This document shows, piece by piece, positions 19,092 to 29,414 of a stretch of DNA of 64,000 bases. Positions within the stretch are counted from its first letter, which is position 1. Each line of letters starts with the position of its first letter. The translations under genes and the position numbers were made by a program. The notes beneath the pieces were generated by a model, which saw only the letters and a list, made by a program, of their open reading frames with translations, had not been told where the DNA came from and did no database searches. The DNA is from Rhizobium sp. PP-CC-3A-592 (GTDB lineage Bacteria; Pseudomonadota; Alphaproteobacteria; Rhizobiales; Rhizobiaceae): contig NZ_QJSR01000006.1 of the NCBI RefSeq assembly GCF_003217095.1, positions 13,377 to 77,376 on the forward strand. The letters are read 5' to 3'.

Positions 19092-19926
19092 TGTGTGTCT
19101 CCAGTTCTTGTGCAAGGGCGGTCCATTCGGAAGGGTCGATCCGCACGAAATGCGCGCGGTCGCGCGCCATGATGGTTGGGATGCCGAAGCCGGGGGTCGT
19201 ACGCATCACGATGGCCTTGGGCTTGCCGTTGGCCGTGCGCGCGGCGGCGAGCGCCGAGGTCAGTTGCTCCACGCTGTTGCCGTTGATCTCCACCGTCTCG
19301 TAGCCGAACGCCGAAAGCTTGTCGGCTACGGGCTCGATCCGCACCGTAACCGGCCCATCGGCCTGGATGCCGTTGCAGTCGACAAGGACGACGAGGTTGT
19401 CGCAGTTGAAGGTGGCGCCTGCCATCGCGGCCTCCCAGGTCGATCCCTCCTGAAGTTCGCCATCTGAGAACTCGCAGAAGACCCGTGCGGAGGAGCCGTC
19501 GAGCCGGAGCCCCATTGCCATGCCGACGGCCTGTCCGAGGCCGTGGCCAAGCGATCCGCCCACCATTTCCACGCCCGGCGTCTCGTCGAAGGTGCTCATC
19601 GGCAGCCGCGAGCCGTTGAGCCCGTAGGTCGGAAGCTCGTCGGGCGACAGGATGCAGGCTTCAGCGAGCACGGCATACATGGCGATGGAATAGTGGCCCG
19701 TGGACAGGACGAAGCGATCACGCCCCGGCCATTCCGGATCCTGCGGATCGTAGCGCATCTCGTGGAAGTAGAGACTCGCCAGGCAATCGGCCATGGCGAG
19801 CCCCTGCGCGATATAGCCCTCGCCCTTGCCGCTCGCCATCGCCATCATCTTGCGGCGCAGGTTCAACGCCCGCCCCTTCAGAGCCGACAGATCGACTTCG
19901 GACGGCGGATGATTCAATATGCTCAT
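19084..19926 (-). CDS. Transketolase, N-terminal subunit
   Basis: 280 aa. Thiamine diphosphate-binding domain with STGHYSIAMYA, GGSLGHGLGQAVGMA, and the metal/diphosphate motif SDGELQEG followed about 30 residues later by VDCNGIQADG. Pairs with the next gene, whose reading frame it overlaps. Its own start overlaps the end of the SMP-30 gene by 4 bases. Confidence 0.9.
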   Translation of the reverse strand: MSILNHPPSEVDLSALKGRALNLRRKMMAMASGKGEGYIAQGLAMADCLASLYFHEMRYDPQDPEWPGRDRFVLSTGHYSIAMYAVLAEACILSPDELPTYGLNGSRLPMSTFDETPGVEMVGGSLGHGLGQAVGMAMGLRLDGSSARVFCEFSDGELQEGSTWEAAMAGATFNCDNLVVLVDCNGIQADGPVTVRIEPVADKLSAFGYETVEINGNSVEQLTSALAAARTANGKPKAIVMRTTPGFGIPTIMARDRAHFVRIDPSEWTALAQELETHNG

Positions 19927-20864
19927 GATCGTTCTTCCTCATGCAAGATATCGGTTGAGACAGACAAGCCGGGACGCGGCCATTCCATCGACACAAGCCG
20001 CCCGCTGCCCGACAGCGTGACGAAGGCCGTCTTCATGTCGGGCCCGCCGAAGCAGAGATTGGTGGTATACGGATCGGGAGTCCGGATGCGCTCGACCTCG
20101 TGTCCATCGGGCGACACGACCACGATGCCGCCGAGGCGCAGGGTGGCGATACAGATGTTCCCGCCCGCCTCGACCGCGAGCGAATCGTACCGCTGGAAGC
20201 CGGGCAGACCGGCCACCAGGTCGCCCCCGGTCGGCGAAGGCCAGTCGGTGCCGGCCAGCAGGCCCGGCCCCTCCACCCGCCACGACCACAGCCGGCCGGA
20301 CGACGTTTCCGCGACGTAGAGCCTGTCACCGTCGGGCGAAAGACCAATCCCGTTCGGGCCGATCAGCGGGTAGGCGACCTCGCGGATGAAGCTGCCGTCA
20401 GCCTTTGCATAGTAGACGGCACCGAACCCGACCGTCCGGCCCTGGCGGTGGCCATGATCGGTGAAGTAGAAGCCGCCGAAGCGGTCGAAGACAATGTCGT
20501 TGGGCGCGGACAGGGCCACGTCGCCGCACCGGTCATAGAGCGTCTCGACCTTGCCGGTATCCGCGTCGACCCGCTGTATACTGCCGCCCGTATTGTCGGG
20601 CGCCTTGGCCAGTGGACGCCACATGCCGCCGGCGCGATCCCACGAAAAGCCGCCATTGTTGCAGACGTAGAGCCTGCCGTCGGGGCCGAGCGCCAAGCCG
20701 TTCGGCCCGCCGCCTGTCTCGGCCAAGCATGTCGTGCGGCCGTCCATGGCGATGCGCGTCAGCCGCCCCGCGCCAATCTCGCCGAGAACGATGCTGCCGT
20801 CCGGCATGGCGACCGGACCTTCGGGGAATGCCAACTGGGCGGCGATCTCGATGCTGTCCCTCAT
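19923..20864 (-). CDS. SMP-30/gluconolactonase family protein
   Basis: 313 aa beta-propeller. Metal-ligand candidates: Glu in FPEGPVAMPDG, Asn in GPNGLALGPDGRLYV, Asn in SAPNDIVFDRFGGFYFTDHG. The last expected ligand region reads NGIGLSPDGDRLYVAETSSG, with Glu where Asp is more usual. Enzymes of this family hydrolyse sugar lactones, so a lactone may form when the imported sugar or a polyol product is oxidised at C1. Start and stop overlap the neighbouring genes by 4 bases on each side. Confidence 0.85.
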   Translation of the reverse strand: MRDSIEIAAQLAFPEGPVAMPDGSIVLGEIGAGRLTRIAMDGRTTCLAETGGGPNGLALGPDGRLYVCNNGGFSWDRAGGMWRPLAKAPDNTGGSIQRVDADTGKVETLYDRCGDVALSAPNDIVFDRFGGFYFTDHGHRQGRTVGFGAVYYAKADGSFIREVAYPLIGPNGIGLSPDGDRLYVAETSSGRLWSWRVEGPGLLAGTDWPSPTGGDLVAGLPGFQRYDSLAVEAGGNICIATLRLGGIVVVSPDGHEVERIRTPDPYTTNLCFGGPDMKTAFVTLSGSGRLVSMEWPRPGLSVSTDILHEEERS

Positions 20865-21538
20865 GAACGCGCCTCGACGACGGATCTTCCATTGAGGGCG
20901 GCCGTCAGTCCGGCAACGCTCGTCACCAGCACGTCCGGCGCATGGCTTTCCAGTACGGCGCGCTCATAGAAACCGTAGGTGACGGCGACAACGTCAAGGC
21001 CTGCCGCGCGCGCGGCGAGAATGTCCTGCGGCCCGTCGCCGACATAGACGGCCTCGTCGGCGCGCGCCCCGGCCCTCTCCAGTCCCAGCAGGATGGGCGC
21101 GGGATGCGGCTTTCGATCGGCGGTGTCCTCCGCCGTGACGATGGCGGCAAACAACGAGGGCTCGATGCCAGCGACGTCAAGGTCGATCAGAGTGCGTTCC
21201 AAACCCTTGTTGGTGACGACACTCGGGCGGCGACCCTGTTCGACGAGATCCACGATCATATCGCGGACGCCGGCAAACACCTTTACGTGGTCGGTGCAGC
21301 GCGGATAGGTGTCGCGATAGGCCGCGTGCAGCTCGTCGATCCGGTCGGGCGCAACGAGGGCGAACACCTCGGCCGGCCGCATGGCGAACAGGTCGGGTAT
21401 GGGGAAACGCTTCGGCGGGAACTCGCTGTCCAGCCGGGTGCGAAAGACCTGCGTGTAGCACGCGACCACCGCTGCGCGCGTGTCGACCAGCGTCCCGTCG
21501 AGATCGAAAAGGACGTGTTTCCTGAGCGTCGCGGTCAT
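20861..21538 (-). CDS. HAD superfamily hydrolase, phosphoglycolate phosphatase-like
   Basis: 225 aa. Motif I FDLDGTLVDT with the nucleophile Asp; motif II SVVTNKG; motif III/IV Lys and Asp in DRKPHPAP and VGDGPQDILAARAAG. The cap region is small and helical (residues about 20-85). It would remove phosphate from a small phosphorylated metabolite, possibly clearing a toxic side product such as a phosphorylated C2-C4 acid or sugar made by the kinases next door. Overlaps both neighbours by 4 bases. Confidence 0.85.
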   Translation of the reverse strand: MTATLRKHVLFDLDGTLVDTRAAVVACYTQVFRTRLDSEFPPKRFPIPDLFAMRPAEVFALVAPDRIDELHAAYRDTYPRCTDHVKVFAGVRDMIVDLVEQGRRPSVVTNKGLERTLIDLDVAGIEPSLFAAIVTAEDTADRKPHPAPILLGLERAGARADEAVYVGDGPQDILAARAAGLDVVAVTYGFYERAVLESHAPDVLVTSVAGLTAALNGRSVVEARS

Positions 21539-23085
21539 GGCGCGTCCTTTTTGCAGTGGGTGCGCTCGAGGAGTGCGCTACGGAGTTTCCAGAGGGGGGC
21601 AAGGTCGCGACCCAGATCGCGAAACAGGGGATAGGCACGCGCATAAGAGGCCGCGAGCGCGGGATCGGGCGCGACCGTGCTGGCGATCCGCACCATGGCG
21701 CGGGCCGCCGCAGGCAGGGTCTCGTAAAGACCGGCCGCGCGGGCAGCGAGCAGGGCGACGCCGAGCGCACCTGTTTCCTCCGCCTCCGGCACCAGTAATG
21801 TCCGGTTCATGGCAGCGGCGCAGATTTCGCGCCAGAGCGGAGACCGTGCGCCGCCGCCCGTGATGCGGATCTCGTCCACCGGCGCGTTCATCGCGCCATA
21901 GCAGTCGACCATCGAAAAGGCGACGCCTTCCATGACGCCCCGCACCATCGCCATTGGCGTGGTCGCCATGTCGAGCCCGAAGATCGAGCCGCGGGCCAGC
22001 GGCTCGTGCCGCGGGGCGGTCATGCCAGACGTGTTGAAATACGGATGGATCATCAGCCCGTTGCTGAGCGGCGCGACGGCGCGGGCTCCCACCTCAATTT
22101 CCTCGAACATGGCCTGCGGGCCGGCGGTGAACGCTTTGGCCCCAAAGGTCGCGGTGATCCAGTCGAGGCAGAGCGAGCCGCCGCCCGTGTTTGACATCAG
22201 CCTCTGCCAGCGTCCGTCCGGCATGAGAAACAGGAAGCCGACGCCGGCCGGTTCTAGCAGAGGCGCGTCGACGGTCAGGTTGTTCATGAAGCTCGTGCCG
22301 ATGACGGTGACCGCCTGCCCGCTTTCCAGAGCCCCGACGCCGATGGCGGCGGCAACGGCGTCGCCGGCCCCGGTGACGACCAGCGTGCCTTCCGCCAGCC
22401 CGGTTTCGCCGGCAGCCATTGCGGTGACGCGTCCGACGACCGCACCGGTCTCGAGAACGGGTGCCAGCCGGTCGCGCATCTCGGGAATGCCGGCAAGCGC
22501 GAACAAAGCATCCGACGGCACGCGCCTGCGGATATCGCAGGGAAAGAAGGACAGGTCGGATTCGTCCGTCGCAATGGTTCCGGTCAGCCGGTAGTTCACA
22601 TAGTCCTTGGCGCAGAAGACCGTGGCGATGCGGCCGTAGAAATCCGGATCGTTCACCTTCAGCCAGCTGAGAAGGATCAGGGGGAGCCCAGGAATCGGGG
22701 CGTTGCCGGAGATGGCGAACAGCTCCTCGACCCGTCCGTCGCCCTTCCACTGTTCGAGCATGGCGGATGCGCGCGCATCCGGCCATGCGATGGCCGGGCC
22801 GGCAGGACGTCCCGTCTCGTCCAGTGTCCAGAGTCCACCCATATGTCCGCTGACCCCGACGGCGACGATGGTGTTCGCGTCGATGCCGGCGGTGGCGATC
22901 GCCTCCCGTACGGCCTCGGCGACGCCGGCATAGGTGCCGTCCATGTCCTCCTCGTGCCAGTCCGGGTGCGGCCGAAAGCTCTGGGTCGGACGACGGGCCG
23001 TGGCCACGACGCGACCGTCGTCCGCATCGAAGATCGCAGCCTTCGTCGTCGTCGTTCCCTTGTCGATGCCGATGACGTAGCTCAT
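21535..23085 (-). CDS. FGGY family carbohydrate kinase (first of two)
   Basis: 516 aa. Actin-like ATPase fold with GIDKGTTTTKA (phosphate loop), HMGG plus WPDARA (substrate region), GAGDAVAAAIG and ITGGGARSPLWREI (adenosine). It phosphorylates a sugar or polyol. It is a clear paralogue of the next gene, sharing GIDKGT, HEED, GHMGG and AxxWPDxRA. Two kinases in one operon suggest two substrates (for example ketose and polyol) or a heteromer. Overlaps the second kinase gene and the HAD gene by 4 bases each. Confidence 0.88.
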   Translation of the reverse strand: MSYVIGIDKGTTTTKAAIFDADDGRVVATARRPTQSFRPHPDWHEEDMDGTYAGVAEAVREAIATAGIDANTIVAVGVSGHMGGLWTLDETGRPAGPAIAWPDARASAMLEQWKGDGRVEELFAISGNAPIPGLPLILLSWLKVNDPDFYGRIATVFCAKDYVNYRLTGTIATDESDLSFFPCDIRRRVPSDALFALAGIPEMRDRLAPVLETGAVVGRVTAMAAGETGLAEGTLVVTGAGDAVAAAIGVGALESGQAVTVIGTSFMNNLTVDAPLLEPAGVGFLFLMPDGRWQRLMSNTGGGSLCLDWITATFGAKAFTAGPQAMFEEIEVGARAVAPLSNGLMIHPYFNTSGMTAPRHEPLARGSIFGLDMATTPMAMVRGVMEGVAFSMVDCYGAMNAPVDEIRITGGGARSPLWREICAAAMNRTLLVPEAEETGALGVALLAARAAGLYETLPAAARAMVRIASTVAPDPALAASYARAYPLFRDLGRDLAPLWKLRSALLERTHCKKDAP

Positions 23086-24614
23086 GCCGCCAGCGCTCCG
23101 TGCGCCAGCAGGTCGGCCCGTGCCGATGAGTATGCGCGATAGACGTCGCGGGTCATTCGATAGAGTTCGAACCAGCCCTCGTAGTCGCGCGCGGCGACCG
23201 GATCGGGCTCGAAGCGCGCCATCACGTGGGTCGTCGCCGCAGCGGCGGTCTCAAGATCCGGCCAGAGATCGACGGCAACACCGGCGAGCATTGCGACGCC
23301 GAGCGCCCCGGACTCCTCGACGGAGGCGATCTCGATCGGCATGTTGCAGATGTCGGCGAACATCTGCGCCCAGAAGGCGCTCTTGGCGCCACCGCCGGTC
23401 AGCACCAGGGATGTCGGTCGGGTGCTCATTGCCTCGAAGCAGTCTCGCGTCGCAAAGCAGAGCGCCTCATAGACCGCGCGAAGCAGGTGGTCGTAGCCGG
23501 TGTGGCTGCCGACGCCGAAGAAGCTGCCGCGTGCCCGCGTGTCGAAGAAGGGAGCAAGAACGCCGCTGCCATTGATGTAAGGGATGAAGACCACACCGTT
23601 CGCTCCGCGTGCAACGGCCGCGGCCCGGACTTCGAGCGCTGCGAAATCCGGTGTTCCCTGCCCGGTCTGCGGCGCACCGAAGCGGTCGAGGAACCAGTCA
23701 AAGGCGATGGTGCCGGAGGTATTGGGCAGGATGCGGAGATAGTGGCCGAGCGGCATGGCGAAGAGAAAGCCAAGTCCCTCCGGCGCGCGCTCGGGACCGC
23801 TCATCACCTGGCTGTTGAGGCAGCTCGTGCCCAGCACAGTGAGGGCCGCACCCGGACGAAGCGCGCCGACCCCGAGCGCGTTCGCGCAGGCATCCCCGAG
23901 CCCGGTGACGACAGGCGTCCCCTGATGCAGTCCTGTCAAGGCGGCCGCCTCGGCGGTCACCGATCCCGCAATGGCCCCGGAGGGCAGGATCGGCGGCAGC
24001 CTCTCGGCCCAGGCGGATGCGCCGCAGAGTTCCATCACGCGCAGCGAATGCATGCGCGCGTCGATATCGCCCGGAATGAACGAGACGTCCGAGGGGTCGG
24101 TGGAGATCTCGCCCGTCAGGCAGAAGCGCAGGTAGTCCTTCGCACAGAGCACGGCACGCGTGCGCGCCACTGTTTCCGGCTCGTGGCGGGCAAGCCAGCC
24201 GAGCAGCATCGCCGTGATACCGGGCATGAGTCCGTTTCCGGAGATGGCAAAGATCTCCGCCAGAAGGCCCGCCTCCTCCATCGCCACCTGGTCGGCCTGG
24301 GCGCGGCTGTCCGGCCAGCAGATGGCGTTGCGCACGGGCACGCCCTGCGCATCGATCAGCCAGGCCCCGCCCATGTGCCCGGCGATACCGATCGCGACGA
24401 CATCCCGACCCGACACAGAGGCTTTCGCCATCGCCTCGCGAATGACCGCGACGCAGAGCGCCCACGTCGCCCGCGGATCCTCTTCATGAAAAGCGGGTTT
24501 CGGCTGAAGCACTTCCACGCGGCGCTGTGCGATCCCGCAGGGCTTGCCGGCCGTGTTGAAGACCACCGCCTTGACGACGGAGGTGCCTTTGTCGATGCCG
24601 AGGACGTAGCGCAT
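23082..24614 (-). CDS. FGGY family carbohydrate kinase (second of two)
   Basis: 510 aa. Same architecture as its neighbour: GIDKGTSVVKA, GHMGGAWLIDAQG, WPDSRAQAD, GLGDACANALGVG and LTGGGAKSAFWAQMF. It diverges from the other kinase mainly in the central insert. Probably acts on a related sugar or polyol. Starts 9 bases after the ABC ATPase stop, so the kinases are co-transcribed with the importer, pointing to phosphorylation straight after uptake. Confidence 0.88.
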   Translation of the reverse strand: MRYVLGIDKGTSVVKAVVFNTAGKPCGIAQRRVEVLQPKPAFHEEDPRATWALCVAVIREAMAKASVSGRDVVAIGIAGHMGGAWLIDAQGVPVRNAICWPDSRAQADQVAMEEAGLLAEIFAISGNGLMPGITAMLLGWLARHEPETVARTRAVLCAKDYLRFCLTGEISTDPSDVSFIPGDIDARMHSLRVMELCGASAWAERLPPILPSGAIAGSVTAEAAALTGLHQGTPVVTGLGDACANALGVGALRPGAALTVLGTSCLNSQVMSGPERAPEGLGFLFAMPLGHYLRILPNTSGTIAFDWFLDRFGAPQTGQGTPDFAALEVRAAAVARGANGVVFIPYINGSGVLAPFFDTRARGSFFGVGSHTGYDHLLRAVYEALCFATRDCFEAMSTRPTSLVLTGGGAKSAFWAQMFADICNMPIEIASVEESGALGVAMLAGVAVDLWPDLETAAAATTHVMARFEPDPVAARDYEGWFELYRMTRDVYRAYSSARADLLAHGALAA

Positions 24615-24623
24615 GCCGGGGCC

Positions 24624-25781
<1,158 letters not shown>

Positions 25782-25792
25782 GACTGGTCTCC

Positions 25793-26668
25793 TTACCGTC
25801 CGCCGCTGCCGACGGAAAAACTGCGAATGAGAAAGCGCTGCATGTAGTAGGAAAGGACGAGCAGCGGAGCGATTGCGACGATGCCGATGGCCCCGAGCTG
25901 GCCCCAGTTCGGCTGCTGGAACAGGAAGAAGCTCGCCAGCGCCTTGGGCAGAGTGATGACTTTCTCCCCGGTCAGGACCAGCGCGAACAGAAACTCGTTC
26001 CAAGCAAAGATCATCGCGAGGATCCCGGCCGTCAGGATGCCGGGGGCGGACAACGGAAAGAGCACATCCCAAAAGAGGCGGTACCAGGGGGCTCCGTCGA
26101 TGCGGGCGGCCTCCTCGTAAGTCTTGGGGATCTGGCGGATGAACTCGGCGAGCAGCCAGATGACCAGCGGCAGGTTCATGAAGGTGTAGACGATGACGAG
26201 ACCGGTATAGGTGTCGAACAGCGACAGTTCCTGAAACAGGAGGTAGAAGCCGATCACCGGCACGATGGGCGGCATCATCCGCAGCGACAGGATGGTGAAG
26301 CTCAGCTGCCCGTGCGGCGGAAACCGGCGCGCCAGCGCATAGGCGGCGGGATATCCAAGCACCAGGCACAGTACCGTGGAGATCGAGGCGACGATCAGGC
26401 TGTCGCCGATCCCCTTGCCGCCGCCAATCGCCCAGCCGTCAGAGAAATTGACCAGCGTGCCGTTGACCGGCAGGATCGAGGGCGGGCTGGTGAACAGCTC
26501 GGCATAGGGCTTGAAAGCGGTGAGCAGCAGCCAGGCGAGGGGCAGCAGGAATAGAGCGAGCACCACGACCAGCACGACATGCTTGACGATGACGGACAGG
26601 CGAGCGGCAAGCGTCTCGGTCTCGGGGAGAGAGCTGTCTGCAACGGGCGGTGAGACTGTGGTGGTCAT
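25793..26668 (-). CDS. ABC sugar-type permease, MalG family
   Basis: 291 aa, six predicted membrane helices, the first at about 28-50. The ATPase-coupling EAA loop is YEEAARIDGAPWYRLFWDVLFPLSAPG. Typical second permease of a CUT1 importer. ATG at 26668 overlaps the stop of the first permease by 4 bases; the frame is open further upstream without homology. Confidence 0.9.
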   Translation of the reverse strand: MTTTVSPPVADSSLPETETLAARLSVIVKHVVLVVVLALFLLPLAWLLLTAFKPYAELFTSPPSILPVNGTLVNFSDGWAIGGGKGIGDSLIVASISTVLCLVLGYPAAYALARRFPPHGQLSFTILSLRMMPPIVPVIGFYLLFQELSLFDTYTGLVIVYTFMNLPLVIWLLAEFIRQIPKTYEEAARIDGAPWYRLFWDVLFPLSAPGILTAGILAMIFAWNEFLFALVLTGEKVITLPKALASFFLFQQPNWGQLGAIGIVAIAPLLVLSYYMQRFLIRSFSVGSGGR

Positions 26669-27663
26669 GGCTTGGCTCCCATTGCGGACTGCGCGGCAGC
26701 GTTGAAGACCGTGGGTGGCAGGGGCGCGTCGGAGATGGGGCCCTTGTCGCGTCTCTTGGCAAAGCCGAGGATGGCCATCGTTCCCACGGTGAGAAGCACG
26801 AGCTGGATGATGCTCAGCGCACCCGCAATCGAGAACTCGAAGCGCCCGAAGCCCATGTCGTAGGTGTAGTAGGCAAGGTTCTGCGTGGCCGTGCCCGGAC
26901 CGCCGCGCGTGAGGATGTAGATGATGTCGAAGACGCGGAAGCTGTCGATGAAACGCAGGACAAAGGCGACCATCATGTAGGGAAACAGCATCGGCAGCAC
27001 GATGTTGACGAAGGTCTGCCAGCGAGTGGACCCATCCACCCGGGCGGCCTCGTAGACCCGCTGGGGGATCGAATTGAGGCCTGCGAGCAGCACGATCATC
27101 ACGAAGGGCGTCCACTGCCACGTATCGACGACGACCAGTGTCGGCAGCGCCCATTCCGGCGATTGCGCCCAGGCCGGCGGGTTGAGACCGATGGCCTTGA
27201 GGAAACTGTTCAGGGGGCCGTAGATCGGGTTGAGGAAGAGGTTCCAGGAAAAGCCGACGACGATCGGCGCGACCATCATAGGGATCAGGAACAGCGAGGC
27301 GTAGACCTCGCGGCCGCGTGTCACACCGTTGAGCAGCAGTGCCATGCCGAGACCGGCGACGATTTGCAGCGGCACGGCGACCAGCGCGAAGATCACAGTG
27401 ATGCCGAGACTGCGCCAGAAACGCGGGTTCGACATCATGCGGGTGAAATTGTCGATGCCGACCCACTCGATCGGGATCGGAATGGCCAGCTGATAGGACG
27501 TGAAGGACGCATAGATCAGGTAGGCGAACGGCCAGATCGACAGCAGGGCCAGGAACGTCATCGCCGGTCCAAGCAGGAACAGCGTGGCCCGCCGTTCCGC
27601 CGCAGTATCCCGGTTTCTCGTCGCGGGCGGCAAAGCTGCGCCCTGAACGGCTATCGTATTCAT
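26665..27663 (-). CDS. ABC sugar-type permease, MalF/UgpA family
   Basis: 332 aa, six helices, the first at about 28-50 (FLLGPAMTFLALLSIWPFAYL). EAA loop YEAARVDGSTRWQTFVNIVLP. The C-terminal tail is unusually long and polar for the family. ATG at 27663 preferred over 27693. A strong hairpin separates it from the binding-protein gene upstream. Confidence 0.9.
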   Translation of the reverse strand: MNTIAVQGAALPPATRNRDTAAERRATLFLLGPAMTFLALLSIWPFAYLIYASFTSYQLAIPIPIEWVGIDNFTRMMSNPRFWRSLGITVIFALVAVPLQIVAGLGMALLLNGVTRGREVYASLFLIPMMVAPIVVGFSWNLFLNPIYGPLNSFLKAIGLNPPAWAQSPEWALPTLVVVDTWQWTPFVMIVLLAGLNSIPQRVYEAARVDGSTRWQTFVNIVLPMLFPYMMVAFVLRFIDSFRVFDIIYILTRGGPGTATQNLAYYTYDMGFGRFEFSIAGALSIIQLVLLTVGTMAILGFAKRRDKGPISDAPLPPTVFNAAAQSAMGAKP

Positions 27664-27731
27664 GATGTTATCCGAATCTGTATCGACGAACAAAGGCGCG
27701 CGGCAGGATCTGCCACTGTGGCCGGCCTGCA

Positions 27732-27752
27732 GCCGCCGGAGGACCCGGCGGC
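27732..27752 (-). other. Intercistronic hairpin between binding-protein and permease genes
   Basis: Perfect 8-bp stem GCCGCCGG/CCGGCGGC with a 5-base loop, 14 bases after the binding-protein stop. No T-run follows, so it is more likely an mRNA 3'-end stabiliser or partial attenuator that keeps binding-protein levels above permease levels than a full terminator. Confidence 0.7.
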
Positions 27753-27765
27753 CGTGGCGGATGGA

Positions 27766-29262
27766 TCAGGACCAGTAGCCCTGCTTGATCATCCGTTGAC
27801 GGTATTCGTCGTAATGTGCGATCTGGCGGTCGCGACCGTAGGTCTCGGTCGTTTCCTCGAACTCCGACGTCATCGCCTCCAGCGCCTCCTTCGGCGTCGC
27901 CTGGCCGGTGATCGCGCGGGGGACGTGCTGCATGATCGAGGAGAGATAGCGGTTCGTGCCGGGGATAGAGATGTCCAGATAGGCCTTGGGCGCGGCCAGG
28001 AGTTCCTTGCTGACGCTCGCGAAATTGTCTGCAAAGCCGGATTCCGACTGGAGCGGGAACGTGCTCTTCGGATCGTCGAACATGCTGTTGCGCCACGGGT
28101 CCATCAGCGACTGCTCGAAGGTTTCGGCCACCCACCGGTTGGACTGTGCCGATTGCTGCATCCAGGCGATGACCTTGAAGGCGCCTTCCTTGTTCTTGGA
28201 ATTGCCGGCGATGCCCATTGCGCGCCCATAGGGCAGGATCGTCACGTCGCCGAAGCTGCGGGCGCACTTGATCTTGCCGGCAACCTTGGAAATCTTGGGG
28301 TCGGCAGCGCCTTTTGGCATGTCGGTCCACCAGTTGGCCTGGGCGACGCGGCCGTCGAAGAAGATCTGCCGCCCGACGTCCCACGGCATCGCCTGGGCGA
28401 GGTCCTTGGGCATGAAGGCCGACATCTCGGTGTAGCGGCGGATCGCCTCCTCCCCGATCTCGTTGAGGAGCTGCGGCTTCATCTGGTCGTCGAACAGCTC
28501 GCCGTAGCGCACGCCTTTTTCCGAACCGAGCTGAACCAGCTGGTTGATGAAGAAGGCATAAACGAAGAAGCTCGTGACCTCGACGTGTCCATAGAGATTC
28601 TGATCGGGACGTGTGAAGAATTCCGCGGTGTCACGATACTCCTTGTAGCCCTTCGGCGGGGCCAGGTCGTAGCCGTACTTCGCCTTGAAGGTCTGCATCT
28701 CCTGCTCGTTCTCGAACAGGTCGGTGCGGTAGGTATTGATGAACATGTCGCCATCGATCATGACGCCGACAATCTTGTTCTCGTAGATGTTGAGCTGCTG
28801 GAACGGCTTGGCGATGTCGGAGAAGTTCAGCTGCTCAAGCGTGCCTACCTCCTCGAGCGGCGTTAGGAATGGCCCGAAGTCGCCGACAAAATTAGGCCAG
28901 AAATCGAACACGTCGAACCGGGCCGTGCCCTGGCGCAGCGCAAGCAGGTTCTGGTCGTACATGTTGCCGAGCGGGTAGGACGTGAAGTCCACCTCGATAC
29001 CGGTCGCTTCCTTAAACTCCGGCGCGAAGGTCTTGAGGATCGGCGTGAACGCGCCGCTGTCAAGCCCGACGGTAACCTTGCCGCTGCCCTCCTGCCCCGA
29101 TGCAGACAGCACGCCGCCAAAGGTGGACAGGGTGGCGGCGGCACCGAACATGGCGCTGCGGCGCATCAGTTCGCGTCGCGAAATCAGTCCCTTAGTGTCG
29201 ATGCTGCCGAGGACGTCGAGATCGCGCTCCACGGACTTTGGGCGTCTATTCAGAAGATGCAT
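27766..29262 (-). CDS. ABC transporter extracellular solute-binding protein (Tat-type leader)
   Basis: 498 aa, family 1 (CUT1) solute-binding protein. The first 60 residues hold a long N-region and a twin-arginine motif ISRRELMRR followed by a hydrophobic stretch AMFGAAATLSTFGGVL, suggesting export in folded form. Mature part: KVTVGLDSGAF, IEVDFTSYPLGNMYDQN and many aromatic residues typical of sugar binding. First gene of the long operon; the divergent regulator starts 152 bases away. Size is above the usual 400-450 aa because of the long leader. Confidence 0.88.
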   Translation of the reverse strand: MHLLNRRPKSVERDLDVLGSIDTKGLISRRELMRRSAMFGAAATLSTFGGVLSASGQEGSGKVTVGLDSGAFTPILKTFAPEFKEATGIEVDFTSYPLGNMYDQNLLALRQGTARFDVFDFWPNFVGDFGPFLTPLEEVGTLEQLNFSDIAKPFQQLNIYENKIVGVMIDGDMFINTYRTDLFENEQEMQTFKAKYGYDLAPPKGYKEYRDTAEFFTRPDQNLYGHVEVTSFFVYAFFINQLVQLGSEKGVRYGELFDDQMKPQLLNEIGEEAIRRYTEMSAFMPKDLAQAMPWDVGRQIFFDGRVAQANWWTDMPKGAADPKISKVAGKIKCARSFGDVTILPYGRAMGIAGNSKNKEGAFKVIAWMQQSAQSNRWVAETFEQSLMDPWRNSMFDDPKSTFPLQSESGFADNFASVSKELLAAPKAYLDISIPGTNRYLSSIMQHVPRAITGQATPKEALEAMTSEFEETTETYGRDRQIAHYDEYRQRMIKQGYWS

Positions 29263-29414
29263 AATCGATGTCTCCTCCCAGATGGCACTCTTCCGCCCCC
29301 TCTGCCCGTTGGTCCGCTGGAGCCTCCATTTCTCCAGCAGCGTGCAAATTGAGCTTCCTGAACGACCGTAGTCATGTTATTGCAATATAACAATCGAAAT
29401 ATTGATATACTGAT
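29263..29414. promoter_or_regulatory. Divergent promoter region with inverted repeat
   Basis: 152 bases between the binding-protein gene and the MocR-type regulator, AT-rich from 29370. It contains TGTTAT at 29375-29380 and its reverse complement ATAACA at 29387-29392, a 6-base spacer between, with the inner palindrome TATTGCAATA. Further on are repeated GATAT steps just before the regulator start. A good candidate operator for the regulator controlling both directions. Confidence 0.6.

Noticed and set aside
26650-28866. 738-codon plus-strand frame
   Set aside because: Antisense of permease and binding-protein genes; no domain and no ribosome site.
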